A DNA stretch of 44,268 nt from assembly GCA_965368585.1 (NCBI GenBank), contig CBDUNM010000024.1, positions 1 to 44,268 of the forward strand, in the 5' to 3' direction. The stretch comes from JARRQB01 sp965368585. GTDB taxonomy: Bacteria; Pseudomonadota; Gammaproteobacteria; Chromatiales; Chromatiaceae. Made by a program: the position numbers and the translations under genes. Below the pieces are notes generated by a model. The model was not told the origin of the DNA. It saw nothing but the letters and a program-made list of their open reading frames with translations, and did no database searches. Positions 27,779 through 35,488 of this stretch are shown one piece after another (position 1 is the first letter of the stretch; every line of letters begins with the position of its first letter).

Positions 27779-27822
27779 CTAGTTTCTCCCGAGCTGGATT
27801 GAATGCGGCGTACCCGTCTTGT

Positions 27823-27857
27823 TAGCAGAATAATAGGCGGTCATAACGCATAGTCAA
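27823..27857 (-). promoter_or_regulatory. Predicted sigma-70 promoter of the sulfonate cluster
   Basis: On the minus strand a TTGACT -35 box (27857-27852) and a TATTAT -10 box (27835-27830) are separated by 16 bases, about 45 bases before suyA. The -35 box is inside the left arm of the 34-bp palindrome, so a bound repressor would block RNA polymerase. Confidence 0.65.
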
Positions 27858-27884
27858 GCAGTCTTATATAAGACTGCTTGACTA
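27851..27884. promoter_or_regulatory. Perfect 34-bp palindrome, likely regulator operator
   Basis: Each arm reads TAGTCAAGCAGTCTTAT inward, and the two arms are exact complements around 27867/27868. It lies between suyA and the divergent GntR-type regulator gene and contains the -35 box of both predicted promoters. The core TCTTATATAAGA (27862-27873) recurs nearly unchanged at 27991-28002. A GntR/HutC dimer binding site is the simplest reading. Confidence 0.7.
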
Positions 27885-27912
27885 TTACTCAGCAAACTTT
27901 ATAACCCTATGT
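27878..27912 (+). promoter_or_regulatory. Predicted sigma-70 promoter of the regulator gene
   Basis: TTGACT at 27878-27883 in the right arm of the palindrome, 16 bases of spacer, then TATAAC at 27900-27905. It points toward the GntR-type gene and mirrors the suyA promoter, suggesting autoregulation from one operator. Confidence 0.6.
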
Positions 27913-27990
27913 AATTAAACGAAAAATAACCTTGGGCCAGGAATCTCATCGCGCAATACGGTGTCAAAAAGGCGAATTTGTTGGCATCTC

Positions 27991-28004
27991 TCTTATACAA
28001 GACT
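27991..28004. promoter_or_regulatory. Second, imperfect operator-like site
   Basis: TCTTATACAAGACT differs by one base from the palindrome core TCTTATATAAGACT. It lies downstream of the predicted regulator promoter, either in the 5' leader or early in the regulator gene, where binding could act as a roadblock. Confidence 0.5.
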
Positions 28005-28020
28005 AGAATCCAACCACGCG

Positions 28021-28803
28021 ATGAACGTCTTGGCACACTACCAGGCGTGCGTTTTTCCAGGGGAAGCCAGGCTGGTGCTATCTAACGTCAAAGGTTCCAT
28101 CCCGCTGTACATGCAAATCAAGGAGCTGTTTGTCGCCAAACTCCGTGCTGGACAATGGTCGCCCGGCGAGATCATTCCCAGCGAAATGCAGCTCGCACAG
28201 GAGTTGGGCGTCAGTCAGGGAACGGTTCGCAAGGCGATTACTGAGTTAGTAGAAAATAACGTATTGACCCGCAAGCAGGGCAGAGGAACGTTTGTAGCAA
28301 ACCACGACATACAGCGCGCCTTGTTCCATTTTTTTCACATCGTTGAAAATAATGGCCACAAGGTCTTGCCAGACAGCACCACGCTATCTTGCCGCCGGAA
28401 ACGTGCGTCAAGCCTGGAATCGTCCAAACTGGAACTGGCAGTTGGCGCTTCAGTTGTCAAAATCGAGCGCGTACGAAAATTTGATGCTCGGCCGACCATG
28501 CTGGAAACAATCGCCTTGCCGTCAAAGCCCTTTGCTGAATTGGGTAAAGTAGGCGCCTGCAATTTGCCTAACATGCTCTATGAGATGTATGAGAAAAAGT
28601 TTGGGATAACCATCCACAGCGCCGAAGAGCAACTACGTGCAGTCGCAGCATCAGACCATGATGCATCCTTGCTGGATATACCGACAGGTACCCCGCTGCT
28701 TGAAATCGAGCGCGTAGCATTGACGCTGGACAGGACACCAATCGAGCTCCGCATCAGTCACTGCATCACTGATAAGCACCACTACCAAAACACGATCTTC
28801 TGA
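28021..28803 (+). CDS. GntR-family (HutC type) transcriptional regulator of the sulfonate cluster
   Basis: Divergent from suyA. An N-terminal winged helix-turn-helix begins IPLYMQIKELFVAKL and includes SEMQLAQELGVSQGTVRKAI and the wing KQGRGTFV. The remaining ~150 residues are a UTRA effector-binding domain, ending LEIERVALTLDRTPIELRIS. The start is uncertain: the frame is open from a GTG at 27961, the ATG at 28021 is used here, and a GTG at 28075 after AGGGGAA would match the usual GntR N-terminus best. It probably represses the cluster and responds to DHPS, sulfolactate or a derivative. Confidence 0.88.
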   Translation: MNVLAHYQACVFPGEARLVLSNVKGSIPLYMQIKELFVAKLRAGQWSPGEIIPSEMQLAQELGVSQGTVRKAITELVENNVLTRKQGRGTFVANHDIQRALFHFFHIVENNGHKVLPDSTTLSCRRKRASSLESSKLELAVGASVVKIERVRKFDARPTMLETIALPSKPFAELGKVGACNLPNMLYEMYEKKFGITIHSAEEQLRAVAASDHDASLLDIPTGTPLLEIERVALTLDRTPIELRISHCITDKHHYQNTIF

Positions 28804-29113
28804 TTGTCGATCGAACGCCAGGCGTAACGGCGCCAGTTCAACCGCCCGCGCGCCGGACCAAGCGCCTCCAGCCACATCACACTTGATTATCATCTACACG
28901 CAGGTCTTCACGGCGGTTTCCTCGAGATGTGGCGTGGCGGAGCGCCCCGGCCTATCCAACTGGAAGTGGTCTGACCGTGCGATGAGTGTGAAAGACCAAT
29001 GCTCGAACGCAGGACCTGATCCTGTTTTGCCGAGTATTCCGGGGCTGTGCCGGACCACCGTGCCGTATCCCTGCTGAGCGCAGAGACTGACGTCCGTGTC
29101 GGGAAGATCGCGG
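28804..29113. other. Gene-free stretch
   Basis: About 310 bases between the regulator and a convergent membrane-protein gene. Short frames only; I see no clear terminator hairpin, repeat or RNA gene. Confidence 0.5.
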
Positions 29114-29623
29114 CTATGCAGTGACGGCGTCATCACTACGTTCACGGCCCTCCCCAAAGAGCAGATACAGAAACAGAATTCCGATGCCAATCAGCAGACT
29201 TCCGACCGTCACTTTGGTAACGGCTTCGGTAACCAGCGCGTGATGGGCCGCACTTCTGCCCAGGGTGGGCGCCAATAGAAACATCGACAACCAGGCCATC
29301 GAGTAGAAGCTGCCGATACCGATCAGCGTCGAGGACACGGCTTTCCAAGGGCGCGACATGGAGGTTGAACCGGCTACCAGAATCATGGCCAGCGCGAAGG
29401 CGCCCACGCCGGTGGCGTGGAAATGTGCTCGCTGTGCATACCGCCATATCTTCGATTCACTCGTACTATCGTGCAACTGCGAATGAGCGGCTATGCCTTC
29501 TTTGACATAACCCTTGACCGCGTCTTCGTTGACCCCAAAGATTACTCCCATCCCAATTCCGAACAGCAGCGTCAACATCGACAGAATCAGTCCAACACGT
29601 ACAGGCGCAATATCGTTCAACAT
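29114..29623 (-). CDS. Unrecognised four-helix membrane protein
   Basis: A 169-residue protein with four hydrophobic helices at about 10-30, 72-92, 97-117 and 136-157. Histidines cluster in RAHFHATGVG before helix 2 and in SAAHHALVTEA before helix 4, which could bind haem or metal, but I cannot name the family. It appears to be transcribed alone, convergent with the regulator gene. Confidence 0.7.
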   Translation of the reverse strand: MLNDIAPVRVGLILSMLTLLFGIGMGVIFGVNEDAVKGYVKEGIAAHSQLHDSTSESKIWRYAQRAHFHATGVGAFALAMILVAGSTSMSRPWKAVSSTLIGIGSFYSMAWLSMFLLAPTLGRSAAHHALVTEAVTKVTVGSLLIGIGILFLYLLFGEGRERSDDAVTA

Positions 29624-29829
29624 GTCGTTTTCTCGTTTCCAATTGGCGGAGCGGTATAATCTAGTCTGTCTAACTTAACGCTAGCTTAAGGCGGCCACCG
29701 CTTGCCGAACGCGTTGATAACCACGTCACATCTTGCCGCACGAAGAACAACTGCCGTCCGTCGCTAGTGGACGAGTCGGTGCAGCAACGGAACGGCGCCC
29801 GGGTATCGATACAGGGGGTGATCAGCGCA

Positions 29830-30204
29830 TTACCGGCGGCTTGCAGACTCGACCAGCAAGGCGATACGGGTCTTTTGCCCGGCAGTCGGGTCCAGGAACC
29901 GGGCCCCGACCTGATATTCCACGAGCGACAGCCTGCGGACATAGGTTGCGCGGCACTTCAGAGTCAGATCGCCTTCCAATGAGGAACCCAACGTACTCGG
30001 CAGCAACAGCTGGAAGCGATCGCCGATCGTCAATATCGACCCACCTTGGGCGAGCGCTGCAACCGCATCGCGCGCCATCAGCAGGCTGATACCGACTGCG
30101 GAGATATCACGGGACCGGGCTTCTAACAGAGCACCGTCGGGGCCGCGAACCGCTGCCGGCCGCGTGAACGAATATCGGGGAAAGAGACGGCGGTCTTCGT
30201 GCAT
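29830..30204 (-). CDS. PilZ-domain protein (cyclic-di-GMP receptor type)
   Basis: A 124-residue single-domain protein. The two c-di-GMP-binding motifs of PilZ are present: RxxxR as Arg6-LFP-Arg10, and DxSxxG as Asp33-Ser35-Gly38 in SRDISAVGIS. The remaining beta-barrel pattern continues to VEYQVGARF. It would bind c-di-GMP in the cytoplasm and pass the signal to an unknown partner. No motility or polysaccharide genes are adjacent, so its output is unclear. The ribosome site is weak. Confidence 0.87.
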   Translation of the reverse strand: MHEDRRLFPRYSFTRPAAVRGPDGALLEARSRDISAVGISLLMARDAVAALAQGGSILTIGDRFQLLLPSTLGSSLEGDLTLKCRATYVRRLSLVEYQVGARFLDPTAGQKTRIALLVESASRR

Positions 30205-30707
30205 CTGGGCGAAAGTTTAGTCGGAAGTACGGCAATTAGCCGAGTAACCCCGCGCAAAGGCGGCGATCTACACGTGATCGCGAAACTGCCAAACACACCG
30301 CGAGAGGTCGGCGACGCATGCCTCGTTCCGAAATCCGTCAGGTTGGCACACGGCCGGGGGTTTCGCCGGGGTTGCTTGTTGCCATTGTCGGCCACGCGCT
30401 CGGCGTGTTTCCTTTTACATCGCTTATTACCTCGCTTATCGAGGTAGTTCGGGCATCCCATGCGGGAGTCGGTGGAAAGCCAGTGGCGCACGGCGTTCAT
30501 TTAGATGAAATATTTTCATCTGTAGCTTAGAAATCGTCATCTGTTCCTATTCTTTCTTTCGAGAAATTGATTCATAGACGAAAATAGTCCCTATGTGGGG
30601 GATTATTCTAAGAATTTAGTGGACATATTAATAAACTTAAACGTACTCATGTCGCTAATATCAGTGCAATAGATGAAAACTATTTATGTTTTTATGAGGT
30701 ATAAGAA
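30205..30707. other. Gene-free region, AT-rich on the right side
   Basis: No convincing gene. From about 30530 the sequence turns AT-rich and probably holds the promoter of the small gene starting at 30708, but I cannot fix its boxes. GAGG lies about nine bases before that GTG. Confidence 0.45.
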
Positions 30708-30896
30708 GTGAACAACGAAGACGATTGGGATGTGCGCCTGGACACGTACGGGCAACCCGATATCAACTACTACATCGTCGAGGCGCGCAGAATGCGCGCG
30801 AAAATGGTGGCTAGCTGGTTCTCGAGTCTGAAGTCCAGACTGATCAAGCGCGTTGGCGGCATACGTCTCCACACCGGCGCCGCGGCCAGCCATTGA
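30708..30896 (+). CDS. Small helical protein, unknown function
   Basis: A 62-residue protein starting at a GTG after TATGAGG. The sequence DINYYIVEARRMRAKMVASWF is amphipathic and resembles the short, uncharacterised proteobacterial proteins with a DI.YY...A..MRA pattern. There is no signal peptide. The AT-rich promoter region in front supports a real gene. No function can be given. Confidence 0.6.
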   Translation: MNNEDDWDVRLDTYGQPDINYYIVEARRMRAKMVASWFSSLKSRLIKRVGGIRLHTGAAASH

Positions 30897-30975
30897 TGAG
30901 AAGTCCGGGTCACCTACAGACGCAAAGCTGTTCGAGCCCGGCAAACGTCCAACCGCGCAATCCGCAAATCCACGG

Positions 30976-32442
30976 CTATCCGAATTTTAGAAAACGGGAA
31001 CTCCGTTGATCCGCTTCAGCCCATGATACCGAAGCCGCGAAGGCTGGATGGAGCGAGCCAGCTTCGCTGGCGAGGCTTGGCACCTGCCCTACCCTGTTCG
31101 CGTTCGCCCGATTCAATCCATGCCCGACCACGTTCTTGCGTGCGCGAAGTACACGTCGGATCTCAGATCGATGCGCGGGCGTCGAAGTCTTCTTGTTAAC
31201 GAACAAAAGATCCGTCGGGCCGTTATCGGTCTGGCGTATGACCGTGGCTCCCAAGCCCTGGAGACGAAGTTGAATATCATGACTGATCATGCGTATTCCC
31301 GGCAGTAGCCGCTGCAACTCATAGTCGGTCTGGACCCCCGATCGCTCTGGACGGTGACCATGGACGACCAAGTCGATACCGAGCCCTTCGAGCAGCGCGG
31401 CGACTTCACGGCCGTGACGACGGTAATAGCGCTCGGGGTTGGGCACATCGTGAAGCAGCGTCTCCGCACGGGCGCCAGCCCGGAGATAGGCATACTGATC
31501 AAGCACGTCGACGTCATCGAACGCCGCCTGGAAACAGTCCCTGTTGTAATCGTTGAGGCTCCTACCTGTGGCAGAGCGATATGCCTGCACGTGGCGCAAC
31601 AGGTTAACGGATGGATATCCGTGAATGAACAGCATCGACCCGACTGCATAGAACAGCTTCGTGCTGCTAATCAATCTCTGCATCGCCCGTTGCTCACCGC
31701 GCGTGAGCCCGAGGCGCGCCCCGGATTGCAGCCGCCGCCAGATCTCGAGTTCGTGATTCCCGGCCACGAGATGCAGCGCGCAATCGGCCGCCGCGCCGGC
31801 AAGACCTAACCGCTCCCAAAATTCAACCACTGACGGGGCCGGACGTTTTTTATGCAGCAGATCGCCGGTTTGAACGATTTGTGCGCCACGGGCTTTTGCT
31901 TTGATATTGCCCCGCTTGCCGCAAAGGCCGACAAAACGCAATGAGGCCAAGACGGACTCCGTTTCATTCTCACAGTCCGGAATAACCACGATGCGTCGCC
32001 GCAGTGGGGGTATCGCGCCTCGACCCAAGTCGATCGGGGTGACGCTGGCCGGTGCTCTCGCAGCGGCTCGCCTATTGCCCATATCGGCGTTGCGTCCAGC
32101 GTTCGGGGTGACGATTTCAAGCGGGTGAGACGCCGACTTCGACCCAGCCGGTGGGGCCGGATTCGGAGCCGCGTCGCAGGCCTGTTCTGATTGCCGTACC
32201 CGCGTGAGCAAAGCACCCGCCGGGGCATGCTGTTTCCTTACCGGCGATGATCGTCGCCGCACGGTACGCAGCAGCCACGTCCAAGATTTTCGACGTAGAC
32301 CTGCCGCCAGCGAAACGCGAAGCGCCGCTCGGCGCGGATCCGTCCAAAGGCAGGAAAAGCGGTTGCAGAATCGCGCGAGCGCGATCGCTGCGCGTTGTCC
32401 CATGCGCTGCGCTCGCCGTGGTTTGGGTGCGGGCTCACTCAT
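30976..32442 (-). CDS. Calcineurin-like metallophosphoesterase with long basic extensions
   Basis: The 488-residue frame has a metallophosphoesterase core at about residues 150-400. Motifs are IPDCENE (D156, where the usual DxH His is Glu158), TGDLL (G193-D194), GNHE (228-231), FIHGYP (H274) and VVHGHRPE (H361, H363). The first ~145 residues are basic and low in complexity, so the true start may lie downstream, for example at Met121 (32082); the ATG at 32442 has only a moderate TAAAGG. The last 80 residues look unstructured. It probably hydrolyses a phosphoester in the cytoplasm, substrate unknown. Confidence 0.78.
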   Translation of the reverse strand: MSEPAPKPRRAQRMGQRAAIALARFCNRFSCLWTDPRRAALRVSLAAGLRRKSWTWLLRTVRRRSSPVRKQHAPAGALLTRVRQSEQACDAAPNPAPPAGSKSASHPLEIVTPNAGRNADMGNRRAAARAPASVTPIDLGRGAIPPLRRRIVVIPDCENETESVLASLRFVGLCGKRGNIKAKARGAQIVQTGDLLHKKRPAPSVVEFWERLGLAGAAADCALHLVAGNHELEIWRRLQSGARLGLTRGEQRAMQRLISSTKLFYAVGSMLFIHGYPSVNLLRHVQAYRSATGRSLNDYNRDCFQAAFDDVDVLDQYAYLRAGARAETLLHDVPNPERYYRRHGREVAALLEGLGIDLVVHGHRPERSGVQTDYELQRLLPGIRMISHDIQLRLQGLGATVIRQTDNGPTDLLFVNKKTSTPAHRSEIRRVLRARKNVVGHGLNRANANRVGQVPSLASEAGSLHPAFAASVSWAEADQRSSRFLKFG

Positions 32443-32830
32443 TGTCGGCCTTTACGGGGTATGAAAAGACGCCGAGTCTCGGAAAATCGACGATTCTAGT
32501 TTAAAAAAACATAAAAACTATTTGTATAATATAGATATTTATTCGATGAAAGCAACTGTGTCGTGAAATGGGGAGACTGCAATCTGCGCATTTCCCGCCG
32601 CGTTCGGACGCCGAGTGCGTACGGTGCACAGCGACATCGCCCTCCGCGCTCGATTCGGCCCATCGTAATCATCCCTCGCGGATGAAGTTCGCCGACGGTA
32701 GCGGTTCAGCGTAACCGATTTCGGGTGTTTTGCGGAATACCGCGTTCACGTAGCCGAAAACTCCGGTCACAATCATGTGTGATCTCATTCAACTTGCTGT
32801 AATTACATGCCGATCTCGACCGCTGGCCGT
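32443..32830. other. Gene-free region with AT-rich patch
   Basis: No convincing gene in about 390 bases. An AT-rich patch at 32500-32555 contains a TATAAT on the plus strand and TATTAT on the minus strand and could drive the phosphoesterase gene, but boxes are not certain. Confidence 0.4.
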
Positions 32831-34284
32831 TCAGTCACGCAGCTGATCGCGCAGCCTTTGTGCAACCTCGTCCGCCGGCAGGCCGTGCGCAAACTTGGTG
32901 ACGAACTGCCCGTTGCGACCGAGAAGAAAAAGACTGGCGGTGTGATCCATCGTATAGCGGGCAGCGTCACCGCTCTCCGAGGGAACCATTTCATAGCGTG
33001 CGCGAAACAGCTCGGCGATGCGTTTGGTCATCTCAGGGTTGGCCGACAGGCCGAGCATACGCGGGTGAAAGTACTTGACGTACTCTCCCAACCGGTCGGG
33101 GGTGTCGCGCTGCGGATCGACTGTGATGAAGATCGGCTGAATCTGTTCGGCCTCGTCGCCGAGCAGCCGCAACGCGCGCGACAATACGGCCAGAGAGGTC
33201 GGGCAGATATCCGGGCTGAAAGTATAACCGAAAAAGATGAGCTGCAGTTGGCCGCGAAAATCCTCCTGCGACACGCTGCGACCGTACTTATCCATCATCA
33301 GATAGCGCGGTGTCAGTCGGTCGGGCGAGCGCGACACGTCGGGTGACTCGAATGCCAACCGGTCGGCGGATGGCGGTTTCAGGCTGCGTACGCAGGCTGA
33401 AATGGCAGTGAAGTTGTTGCGCATCAGATCGACGTAGAGGCCGGGCCCGGACGGCAGGCCGACACCGAACGAATCCAGTTCGACCGGCGTCGACTCGCTG
33501 CCCTCGAGCAGCAGATCCAGAACGCCTTTTCGGTGAACAGGCACGAAGGGCCGACGGTCGATACTCTGTCGCGGGTCATCAGCAGCTGCGCAGTATCGGC
33601 CTGCTCGCCACCACTGACTTGCACCACGGAACCGGCGACATGCATCGCATAAGCTTGCTCGAAGTATTGATGGGTGTCGTGATAGAAGAATACCGGCGCT
33701 CCACTGACATCCCGGTAGCCGAATTCCATCACCCGGTCGATTGCGGACAACGCCTCGGCCATCTGCCGCCAGTTGCGCTCATAGGCGGGCGCGCGATCCG
33801 GATCGATGTCGCTCAACAGCTTGCCAAAGCTATCCAGCAGGATCAGCATGTTGCGGCTGTCGAGCCAGTAAAAAGGGTCGCGCAGACGGTCGTCGCGGCG
33901 TGCCGGCAGGATCTTCAGCGCCTCGCTGCCCAAGACCTCGAACACGTTCATCTGCCGCCCCGGCGATGCCAGCGGTCCGGCAAGACCGGGCTCCAATTCG
34001 GGGCCTGACCAGATCACCAGATCGGCGCTGTCGACCGCCTGCAACTGATCGGCATCGGGCCGATACTCCCACGCCACGGTGGCACCATCGATCAATAGCT
34101 GCGGCTCGCCGACACCTTGCATCAGGCCCGCCAGCAGCGAATGCAGCGGCTTGATGCTCACCACTACTCGCGGCACCGTCGAGGCCGACGCGCCACCGAC
34201 CGGCAACAACACCAACACCAGCCAGCCCAAAGCGACGACGCAAGGGCGGCTCGACACGGCCATCGGCCAGTACTTCGTACTCAT
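32831..34284 (-). pseudogene. ZnuA-like binding protein fused to an SCO1/SenC domain, with a frameshift
   Basis: The first frame, from the ATG at 34284, has a signal peptide (CVVALGWLVLVLLPVGGASA) and a ZnuA-type metal-binding domain: SIKPLHSLLAGLMQGVG, AVDSADLVIWSGPELE and FFYHDTHQYFEQAY. Near 33528, after CLFTEKA, the frame changes; one extra base there would join it to VLDLLLEGSES, the normal end of such a domain. The same frame then runs without a stop into an SCO domain (FFGYTFSPDICPTSL, VDPQRDTPDRLGEYV, DHTASLFLLG). In the SCO copper motif CxxxC the first Cys is Ser. The ZnuA PHxY ligand motif is also changed (WEYRP). Either a broken gene or a sequencing error. Confidence 0.75.
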
Positions 34285-34319
34285 AGAAGGACAACTTCTC
34301 GGTAAAGGAACAGGAACGA

Positions 34320-34655
34320 TTACGGGGCGGCGAACGTTTCTGTCAGTCGATCGATCTGGTGCCCCACCTGACGCGCCAATGCAGAGTGGGTCGGGCAGGT
34401 CTCGTCGTTCTTAATGAACGCGAGAAATGCATCGTTGGTGGCGTGGTCAAAAGCCAGGCCGAAGGTGCGTTCTTTCGGCGCATTTGCGATCACCGCCGTC
34501 TTCATGCGTCGCACCTGATCGAGGTATTTGCATTGCAGCGCAACGCCATTCAAGGTGCCCAGTCCCTCGATGGCGGCGAAGCGAGCGTCCACATCGGTGG
34601 CGGTTGCCATCGCCGGCAGGAACAGCGCCAGTAAGGCGGCAGCCCAACGGGGCAT
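34320..34655 (-). CDS. Small periplasmic protein, unknown function
   Basis: From the ATG at 34655 the 111-residue product begins with a compact signal peptide, MPRWAAALLALFLPAMATA; an alternative ATG at 34697 adds 14 polar residues. Neither has a clear ribosome site. The mature ~90 residues are helical, with two cysteines (ALQCKYLDQV and DETCPTHSAL) that could form a disulfide. It lies 35 bases before the ZnuA-SCO gene on the same strand and downstream of the TonB receptor, so a role in metal uptake is possible but not shown. Confidence 0.7.
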   Translation of the reverse strand: MPRWAAALLALFLPAMATATDVDARFAAIEGLGTLNGVALQCKYLDQVRRMKTAVIANAPKERTFGLAFDHATNDAFLAFIKNDETCPTHSALARQVGHQIDRLTETFAAP

Positions 34656-35240
34656 GGCGGATGATTGATAGTCGTTACGATTTTTATTCTGGCTCATGCA
34701 TCTGCAACACAAGCTGTGGCGTTCGATCTGGGGTGGACGCCTCCCCCAGCCAGTCGGATGAACCCGGCGGGTCAACGATCAGGCGTTGCCGCCTCCACAT
34801 CGCGCAATAAGGGCCGCAGGTTCAATACCGCGCTGAGATCGGCCATGTTATCAAAATCGGCACCCTGGCGGTCTGTGGACGCAACCGTTCGAGCCCAGCG
34901 CGCAGCAGGCGCGCGTCGGCGGGTGTAGGTCGCACAAATGCCCTCTTTCCCGAATACCCGAGCATCCCCAAGCCGTCAGACTACCCCAATCGTACCCTTC
35001 GGTGCGATTTCGACCTGAATCCCGCTTCCCGGGTTGAGAGAAACCCGCACCTAAGCGTGAATATCGAGCCACTTTGAATATCGAGCCACTTCACCCACTC
35101 CTTGCAGGCAATGGAAATACCCTCAATTACGCACTTGGCGCGCTACCGGTACCTCAGTTCAATCAACGACTTGACTGATGAGCCAGACATTCACGACCAC
35201 GCCGACCCTTCTGCAACGAACTGTGACTTCAGGACATTAG
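34656..35240. other. Gene-free region with a dispersed repeat
   Basis: Apart from the repeat at 34925-35038 there is no convincing gene. Near 35059-35090 the words ATATCGAGCCACTT are repeated in tandem (two copies about 19 bases apart). Minus-strand frames here mostly translate the repeat. Confidence 0.45.
34925..35038 (+). repeat. Dispersed direct repeat, copy A
   Basis: About 114 bases that align with 37785-37899 in the same orientation. The strongest block is CAATCGTACC.TTCG..GCG..TT followed by GACCTGAATCCCGC. The two copies flank the MITE copy 2 plus the TonB receptor gene. On the minus strand both copies translate to related peptides (G.SG...G.LC.L), probably by chance. Confidence 0.6.
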
Positions 35241-35488
35241 CCTGCATGTTGCACCAGCCGATCGGGGACGGGCGCGATTGAATCGGCAGGGATGCGGCGC
35301 AAGTCCTGTGCGGGGCGCAATCTCGAACCTACAGTTCCCCCCTCCCCGATCTATCCGGGCCCTCGCTGGCCCAGGCACGCTGGGACTTGCCCTTCACTCA
35401 AACCATAGCCACGGCCATGGTTTTCCCGCCAGGGCGGCAAACGCACTTGGCCGGCGCGATCATCCCGGATACCGGTGCAACATGCTGG
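35241..35488 (+). repeat. MITE-like element, copy 2 (248 bp)
   Basis: Terminal inverted repeats CCTGCATGTTGCACC at 35241-35255 and GGTGCAACATGCTGG at 35474-35488 (one mismatch). It matches the reverse complement of the element at 12849-13033 but has about 63 extra bases near its right end, between GCTGGGAC and GGCGCGATCATCCC. Its right end touches the TAG stop of the TonB receptor gene at 35489-35491. No transposase is encoded. Confidence 0.75.

Noticed and set aside
27851..27884. Palindrome as a transcription terminator
   Set aside because: It lies between divergent genes, upstream of both starts, has no T-run and contains promoter boxes.
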